Shown piece after piece: positions 4,664-8,671 of a stretch of DNA of 8,671 nucleotides. The position numbers and the translations under genes were made by a program. This stretch comes from JBBTQJ01 sp038065755 (GTDB taxonomy: Bacteria > Patescibacteriota > Minisyncoccia > Minisyncoccales > Staskawiczbacteraceae). The stretch lies in NCBI GenBank assembly GCA_038065755.1, contig JBBTQJ010000007.1:1-8671 (forward strand), read 5' to 3'. Under the pieces are notes generated by a model. The model had not been told where the DNA came from, searched no databases, and saw only the letters and a list, made by a program, of their open reading frames with translations. Position 1 is the stretch's first letter; each line of letters begins with the position of its first letter.

Positions 4664-6487
4664 ATGATGAAAAAGAAAGTTTTAACAGCTTTTTTTATCG
4701 GGGCATTAATCTTAATTAGCTTAATCTATCCGGATAATTTTTCTTATATTAGGGCCGAAAACCAAACAGAAATTGATAAAGCCGTAAGCTATCTTAAAAC
4801 CCAGCCTCAAAATCCCTGGAATACCATGGCTTTGTCCGGAACTGGGCAGACCGAGGGTTTTGATTATTTAAAATCTGTTCCTTCCGACCAAAAATCTGCG
4901 GCAGGCTACGCCAAATACATTTTAGCTTTAACTTCGGCGGGCAAAAATCCCGCGAGCCTTGGAAATGAAAATTATGTGGAAAGATTAAAAAGTTTTTATC
5001 AAAACAATCAGTTTGGCGAGGAATATCTAATCAATGATGATGTTTGGGCGATTTTGGCATTGGGAGCTGTAGGCCAAAAAAACATGGCAATGGTTCAAAG
5101 CGCCAAAGATTATGTTTTAAATCACCAAAATTCGGACGGCGGCTGGAGCTATTCCATTTCTGTTTTAACTTCTGACACCAACGATACGGCATCTGCTATT
5201 ATGGCTTTGTTGGAGGCAGGAGTTTCTAATTCTTCCCCCGCCATGTTAAACGCCGTTAATTATTTAAAAGCCCAGCAAAATAACGACGGAGGTTTTCCTT
5301 ATATGGCCCAATCTTCTTCTGACACCTGCTCTGACTCTTGGGTTATTTCATCTGTTTTAAAATTGGGCCAGGACCCTGCCAGCCAAAATTGGCAAAAAAC
5401 CGGAAAAAATGCAATAGACCACTTAAAATCACTGCAAGATCAAGACGGCGGTTTTTGGTGGCAGGCAGAGGGCGATAACAAATTTTGCAGCCCCTATGCT
5501 TTGATTGCTTTATCAGAAAATTTTTATCCTGTTGTTGCATCTTATAACTTGCACAATTTAAGAATAGAAGGCAAAGACAGCAATATTTGCGACATTGAAG
5601 TTAGTGGAGCAACTGCTTTAGATTTGGTAATTAAGGGCTCTGAAATATGCGGTTATGATTATTTAATCAGCGAGTATCCTGGAATAGGCCTTTATTTGGC
5701 AAAAGTGAACGAGGAGGATAATTGGATGTACATGGTAAACGGTGTTTCTCCTATAATAGGAGCAGACAGTTATTATTTGGGGACCGGAGACGATGTTTTA
5801 TGGTTTTCTGCCGATTGGCTAGAAAATGGTTGGTTCCAAACCGAATCAGGGCTGACAAAAACCGATGACTTGGCTCAAATTCAGGTTAAATATTATAATA
5901 TAGAAACAAGCTCCTGGCAAAAATTGGAAACAGAAGGAGTAAAAGTTAAAATCGGCTCTTCAGATTTTACGACAAACAGTTCGGGCATAGTTAAGTTTTC
6001 GCTAAACGGACTGGAAGGAGGTTTTTATCAAATTTTTGTTGAAAAACAAATTATAGATGGAAAGGGATACATCAGAAGCAAAAAAGTAAATTTGGCAACG
6101 GGTGAGGTTCCCGCAGATCACCAAGTGGGATTGAAAGTGGAAATTGAAAAAGTCGAGGTCCAGCCTCAGGGTAAACAGGGTGAGATTAGTTTTTCCATCA
6201 GCCCGGATATACTGGATTTTGGAAAACTAAAGCCAGGAGAAAGCTCTGTTGAAAATTTAACTATTAACAATGGAGATAGTGGAATTTATCTGGAAACCGA
6301 GGTGAGTGGAGCAAATATTTTTAAAGATAATTTAAACATAAACGGGCAGGGAGCGGGGATTTTTTCCGCCAAAATGGATTTTGGCCAAAGCAAAAACTTT
6401 CCCGTTAAATTAACTGTTCCCCTAAGTTATAACAACAGCTTTGGTTTATTGGAAGGAGAGCTCACCTTTTGGGCAATTAAAAAATGA
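4664..6487 (+). CDS. Exported transcobalamin-like protein: prenyltransferase-type alpha-toroid plus DUF4430 domain
   Basis: The 607-aa protein has a signal segment (basic MMKKK, then hydrophobic residues to about 22, cleavage near 31). Residues about 34-285 are helical repeats of the prenyltransferase/squalene-cyclase alpha/alpha-toroid type, with three QW-like turns: QNSDGGW (155-161), QQNNDGGF (204-211) and LQDQDGGF (257-264). Residues about 305-385 match DUF4430 (PF14478 type, transcobalamin C-terminal-like): NWMYMVNGVSPIIGADSYYL then GDDVLW. Two beta regions follow, a carboxypeptidase-regulatory-like one (about 403-460, TTNSSGIVKFSL) and an Ig-like one (about 505-605, FGKLKPGESSVENLTI). 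Toroid plus DUF4430 is the layout of animal intrinsic factor and transcobalamin, which clamp cobalamin between the two domains. With a B12 riboswitch ahead, the likely role is extracellular cobalamin binding. AGGAG (4648-4652) lies 11 bases before the ATG and is the only strong site in the window. There is no anchor of its own. Confidence 0.88.
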   Translation: MMKKKVLTAFFIGALILISLIYPDNFSYIRAENQTEIDKAVSYLKTQPQNPWNTMALSGTGQTEGFDYLKSVPSDQKSAAGYAKYILALTSAGKNPASLGNENYVERLKSFYQNNQFGEEYLINDDVWAILALGAVGQKNMAMVQSAKDYVLNHQNSDGGWSYSISVLTSDTNDTASAIMALLEAGVSNSSPAMLNAVNYLKAQQNNDGGFPYMAQSSSDTCSDSWVISSVLKLGQDPASQNWQKTGKNAIDHLKSLQDQDGGFWWQAEGDNKFCSPYALIALSENFYPVVASYNLHNLRIEGKDSNICDIEVSGATALDLVIKGSEICGYDYLISEYPGIGLYLAKVNEEDNWMYMVNGVSPIIGADSYYLGTGDDVLWFSADWLENGWFQTESGLTKTDDLAQIQVKYYNIETSSWQKLETEGVKVKIGSSDFTTNSSGIVKFSLNGLEGGFYQIFVEKQIIDGKGYIRSKKVNLATGEVPADHQVGLKVEIEKVEVQPQGKQGEISFSISPDILDFGKLKPGESSVENLTINNGDSGIYLETEVSGANIFKDNLNINGQGAGIFSAKMDFGQSKNFPVKLTVPLSYNNSFGLLEGELTFWAIKK

Positions 6488-7023
6488 AAAAACTTTTTTT
6501 AATAATATTAGCAGCAATTTGTTTTTTAGCGCCCGGTTTGGCAAAAGCGGTATCGATTAAAGTAAGTCCGCCAGAGGTAAAAATTGAAACCACGGCTGGT
6601 TTTATAGAAAAAGAAATAACAATAGAAAACCCCGGCACAAATGTGGCTTTGTTTGAAGTGTACTTGGATAATTTTTCTGATTTTGTTAAAATAAATCCGG
6701 AGAGCTTTATTTTGGAAAGCGGAAAATCAAAAAAAGTGGTTTTAGAGGTTAAACCGAAAGAAGCGGGGGTTTTTTCAGGAATGATTTCAGTGGTGGCCAA
6801 ACCTCTGTCTGAGAAAGAATTTAAAGCCAATGCCGGAGTAAAAATTCCTTTGGAAATAAGAATATTAGAAAAGAAATCCGAAATTTGGATAGCCTCTGTT
6901 TTAAGAAATTTTAACAAATTCGTCAAAAATCAACCGGCATTAGTTTACGCTTTAAGCATTATTATAATCTTATCTTTTTTTGTTTTTTTGTTTTTTAGAA
7001 TTAAAAACAAAAAAAGAACGTAA
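6484..7023 (+). CDS. Membrane-anchored extracellular Ig-like protein, partner of the transcobalamin-like protein
   Basis: The 179-aa protein has a signal peptide (MKK, hydrophobic 4-19, cleavage after AKA at 20-22) and a beta-sandwich region of about 25-127. That region has IKVSPPEVKIETTAGF then EKEITIENPG (strands and turns typical of Ig-like or CARDB/NPCBM-associated domains) and the EAGVFSGMISV strand. A transmembrane helix (about 152-171, VYALSIIIILSFFVFLFF) and a short basic cytoplasmic tail follow. Its ATG overlaps the previous stop by four bases (ATGA), so translation is likely coupled and both genes sit under the B12 riboswitch. Its Ig-like fold resembles the last domain of the 607-aa neighbour. 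I infer that it docks or presents that protein at the cell surface. It is not a known B12 transport component, and a generic envelope protein remains possible. Confidence 0.8.
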   Translation: MKKLFLIILAAICFLAPGLAKAVSIKVSPPEVKIETTAGFIEKEITIENPGTNVALFEVYLDNFSDFVKINPESFILESGKSKKVVLEVKPKEAGVFSGMISVVAKPLSEKEFKANAGVKIPLEIRILEKKSEIWIASVLRNFNKFVKNQPALVYALSIIIILSFFVFLFFRIKNKKRT

Positions 7024-7037
7024 TTTATCGGGTTAAA

Positions 7038-7064
7038 TAATTTTTTAGCTTTGCCAAAAAATTA
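7038..7064 (+). terminator. Weak AT-rich hairpin after the B12-binding operon
   Basis: TAATTTTTT (7038-7046) is a perfect inverted copy of AAAAAATTA (7056-7064), with a 9-base loop. It lies 15 bases after the stop of the anchored protein. The stem has no G-C pair and the following tract is AAAACC, so it is at best a weak or bidirectional terminator. Confidence 0.25.
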
Positions 7065-7124
7065 AAACCTTCGGATGGTTGACTTTGAGAAATGGCGTCA
7101 AGGGCGTGTCAAATCAAATAAAAA

Positions 7125-7585
7125 TCAAACCGAAATGAGGTTTTGATTGACCTTCGAAAATCTAACCGAAATTTTCTTTTTTTCATCGACCTTTTGTAAA
7201 TTGTTTTTATCATTTTTCTGTTTGTAAAATTTGTATAGATTATCCAGTTTTTTATCGATTTGTCTTTTTAATTCAGCCGGATTAAGCGACAAATATATTT
7301 TCACTAATTCTTGTTTTTTCTGTTTCGAAACCTCTGGCGATTCCAGCAATCTGTGAAACGGAGTTCTCGGTTTATCGTGGACCCGATGTATTTTTCCAGC
7401 AACTCTTTCCTTTAAAACAAGTTTAATTACGGGCTGGAAAAAGTTTTTGAACAATCGGAGTTCGTTGCGATACAAATCATTTAAAAGATTTTGTTCCTCG
7501 ACCGTGTGCCAGTTGTCCCCAACAACTGGTTTTTTGTTGCAAACGAAATTAAAAAATGGGCTAATTGATTTTTGCGAAATTTAGT
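7125..7585 (-). pseudogene. Transposase/integrase-type DDE protein, C-terminal remnant
   Basis: Read on the minus strand, an open frame follows a TAA at about 7584-7586 and runs to TGA at 7125. Recognisable parts are VGDNWHTVEEQNLLNDLYRN, LRLFKNFFQPVIKL, the KIHRVHDKPRTPFHRLLESP stretch, and SLNPAELKRQIDKKLDNLY. These match the tail of a common integrase-core transposase family (RLYxNFFQPxxKL...YDxPxTPYQRLLES...LNPxxLKRxID). The catalytic DDE part and all upstream sequence are absent, so this is a 5'-truncated remnant of an insertion sequence. Any start codon inside it would make only a non-catalytic fragment. The 3' flank (7066-7124) holds the short inverted repeat AATCAAACC/GGTTTTGATT around the stop and may be the original element end. 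The rest of 7024-7663 shows no other gene. Confidence 0.8.
7509..7535 (+). terminator. Intrinsic-terminator-like hairpin, plus strand, inside the transposase remnant
   Basis: CCAGTTGT (7509-7516) and ACAACTGG (7522-7529) form a perfect 8-bp stem with a CCCCA loop, followed by six T residues (7530-7535). On the plus strand this has the classic form of an intrinsic terminator. It would shield the ABC gene from upstream read-through. It arises within decayed coding sequence of the opposite strand, so it may be partly coincidental. Confidence 0.45.
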
Positions 7586-7663
7586 GATAGATTAGGAATA
7601 AAGAAGCTGTCCGTAGTTGTTTGAAGATAGATTCTAATATCTGACCAGCCAAGCCAGTATATT

Positions 7664-8449
7664 ATGATAGAGATAAAAAATGTTACGAAAAAATTTGGAG
7701 ATTTTACAGCAGTAGATAATATTTCTCTTAAAGTAAACAAGGGAGAGGTTTTTGCATTTTTGGGACCCAATGGAGCGGGGAAGACAACCACCATTAAAAT
7801 GCTTACCACCTTGTTAAATCCAACCACGGGCGACATATTTTTAAACGGCCATAATGTTATTGAAAATCCGCGCGAAACAAGAAAATCTTTTGGCATTGTT
7901 TTTCAAGACCCAAGCTTAGATAACGAGCTGACAGCGTATGAAAATATGCAGTTTCATGCCATTCTTTATAAACTGCCAAAAAATATTTACGAAAAAAGAA
8001 TAACCAGCCTGCTCAATCTTGTTGAACTGCAAGACCGCAAAGATTCTTTTGTCAAAAATTTTTCAGGAGGAATGAAAAGGCGTTTAGAAATTGCAAGAGG
8101 GCTTTTGCATCACCCAAAAGTTTTATTTCTTGACGAGCCCACAATAGGTCTTGACCCGCAGACAAGAAATCGCATTTGGACATATATTAATAATTTGAAT
8201 AAACAAGAAGATGTAACGATTTTTTTTACAACCCACCATATGGAAGAGGTAGAGCGCATTGCTAAAAGGGTTGCTATTATTGATGACGGAAAAATTATTA
8301 TGATAGGAACAATTGAAGAAATTATTCAAAAAACCAAGGCAAAAAACCTTGAAGATGCTTTTATACTTTTAACGGGCAGTAAAATCCGGGAAGAAAAAGG
8401 AAATATTGGTTTAAACCAAATGCGAATAAACACCAAAATGATTAAATAA
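7664..8449 (+). CDS. ABC-2-type exporter ATP-binding protein (DrrA/NodI-like)
   Basis: The 261-aa protein is a complete ABC ATPase. It has Walker A GPNGAGKTT (34-42), Q-loop Gln81 in VFQDPSLD, signature FSGGMKRR (133-140, a variant of LSGGQ), Walker B VLFLDEPT (153-160), D-loop IGLDP (161-165) and H-loop His191 in TTHHMEE. The C-terminal block LEDAFILLTGSKIREE (229-244) is typical of the DrrA/daunorubicin-resistance and NodI group, which power two-component ABC-2 exporters of drugs, lipids or polysaccharides. It would bind the inner face of a separate permease, normally encoded just downstream, but the window ends in repeats there. The last seven residues and the stop lie inside a 55-bp direct repeat (8425-8479), so the extreme C-terminus is less certain. 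No Shine-Dalgarno or clear promoter is seen. It is not of the BtuD type, so a link to the B12 locus is unsupported. Confidence 0.93.
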   Translation: MIEIKNVTKKFGDFTAVDNISLKVNKGEVFAFLGPNGAGKTTTIKMLTTLLNPTTGDIFLNGHNVIENPRETRKSFGIVFQDPSLDNELTAYENMQFHAILYKLPKNIYEKRITSLLNLVELQDRKDSFVKNFSGGMKRRLEIARGLLHHPKVLFLDEPTIGLDPQTRNRIWTYINNLNKQEDVTIFFTTHHMEEVERIAKRVAIIDDGKIIMIGTIEEIIQKTKAKNLEDAFILLTGSKIREEKGNIGLNQMRINTKMIK

Positions 8450-8479
8450 TATGAACCCCGTTAGAAGTATGGATACGGT
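8425..8479. repeat. 55-bp direct repeat, copy 1
   Basis: Bases 8425-8479 are identical to 8617-8671. The match cannot be extended to the left (G at 8424, T at 8616), and on the right it is ended by the window edge. The repeat covers the last codons of the ABC ATPase gene and the first 25 bases of the palindromic element that follows. The offset between the copies is 192 bases. Confidence 0.95.
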
Positions 8480-8583
8480 CGTAAATACTTTGGCGGGGAA
8501 TAATATTGCATAAAAAAATAATTAATTAAGCGCAAGCAAAAATATTTTTATAAAAATATTTTTGCCCAGACTTCTAACGGGGT
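8455..8583. repeat. Inverted-repeat element with 30-bp central palindrome (REP/MITE-like)
   Basis: ACCCCGTTAGAAGT (8455-8468) is perfectly inverted at 8570-8583 (ACTTCTAACGGGGT). Between them lies a perfect 30-bp palindrome of two 15-bp arms (8536-8550 and 8551-8565, GCAAAAATATTTTTA and its complement). Translated, the left arm gives NPVRS. From memory, NPVR-type spurious peptides from an ACCCCGTTAGAA repeat are frequent in Parcubacteria-like genomes, which I could not check here. There is no coding capacity. The element sits where an ABC permease gene should begin. Confidence 0.75.
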
Positions 8584-8616
8584 GAACGCAATTTTTATTT
8601 TATGGATTCGCCAACT

Positions 8617-8671
8617 AATAAACACCAAAATGATTAAATAATATGAACCCCGTTAGAAGTATGGATACGGT
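8617..8671. repeat. 55-bp direct repeat, copy 2, at the window end
   Basis: This is identical to 8425-8479 and ends exactly at the last base. A terminal repeat of exactly 55 bases equals a common de Bruijn k-mer length, so this copy may reflect an unresolved loop in the assembly and not true tandem DNA. In this copy the repeat is preceded by unrelated sequence (ATGGATTCGCCAACT). Confidence 0.95.

Noticed and set aside
6477..6926. 149-codon minus-strand open frame opposite the membrane-anchored Ig-like gene
   Set aside because: It mirrors a well-supported coding gene with a signal peptide and TM helix. Its composition is that expected of an antisense shadow.
7664..8449. ABC ATPase as the B12 importer ATPase of the riboswitch operon
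   Set aside because: The C-terminal LTGSKIREE block marks the ABC-2 exporter group, the gene is 640 bases away behind a transposase remnant and a terminator-like hairpin, and no BtuC/BtuF-type partner is present.
8451..8513. Short open frame starting MNPVRS
   Set aside because: It is the translation of the inverted-repeat arm and adjoining repeat sequence, 20 codons long, with no ribosome site.
1..8671. CRISPR array or UGA-recoded genes
   Set aside because: No regularly spaced repeats exist, and TGA ends the 607-aa gene exactly at an ATGA overlap, so the standard bacterial code fits.

Overview
The window is an AT-rich bacterial segment (roughly two thirds A+T by eye) with small intergenic gaps, standard stop codons including TGA, and almost no Shine-Dalgarno sequences. 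This style, an NPVR-type intergenic repeat near the right end and the kinds of proteins encoded suggest a Candidate Phyla Radiation (Patescibacteria, perhaps Parcubacteria) metagenomic contig. That placement is inference, because no ribosomal or other marker gene is present. The last 55 bases repeat an internal 55-mer exactly, so the right edge looks like a real contig end.

Left part (1-2900). A small unknown gene (130-396) overlaps a HEPN-like all-alpha protein (389-925), forming a two-gene unit of toxin-antitoxin shape. A GC-richer repeat island (926-1083) follows, then an intact secreted subtilisin-like protease (1180-2514). The protease is followed by a GC-rich terminator hairpin inside a larger inverted repeat (2552-2631), and then by a second island (2691-2730) that shares sequence blocks with the first.

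Middle part (2901-4398). An extended -10 promoter drives an overlapping pair: a 99-aa putative antitoxin-like partner and an AbiEii-family nucleotidyltransferase. After a structured leader comes only the N-terminal half of a GT4-type glycosyltransferase, probably a truncated gene.

Centre of interest (4412-7023). A consensus sigma70 promoter (TTGACA, 16 bp, TATAAT) starts a transcript with a clear cobalamin riboswitch and a hand-foldable translational on/off platform that can hide the only strong Shine-Dalgarno in the window. The controlled gene encodes an exported 607-aa protein with a squalene-cyclase-like alpha/alpha toroid followed by a DUF4430 (transcobalamin C-terminal-like) domain. This is the two-domain plan of animal intrinsic factor and transcobalamin, here with two added beta domains. 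It overlaps by 4 bp a gene for a secreted, C-terminally membrane-anchored Ig-like protein. Together they look like a B12-repressed surface cobalamin-capture system, which is the strongest candidate here for an under-described system.

Right part (7024-8671). A 5'-truncated transposase remnant lies on the minus strand. It is followed by a DrrA/ABC-2-type exporter ATPase gene (7664-8449) and a palindromic repeat element at the point where the permease gene would be expected. The contig stops there in a 192-bp repeat loop.
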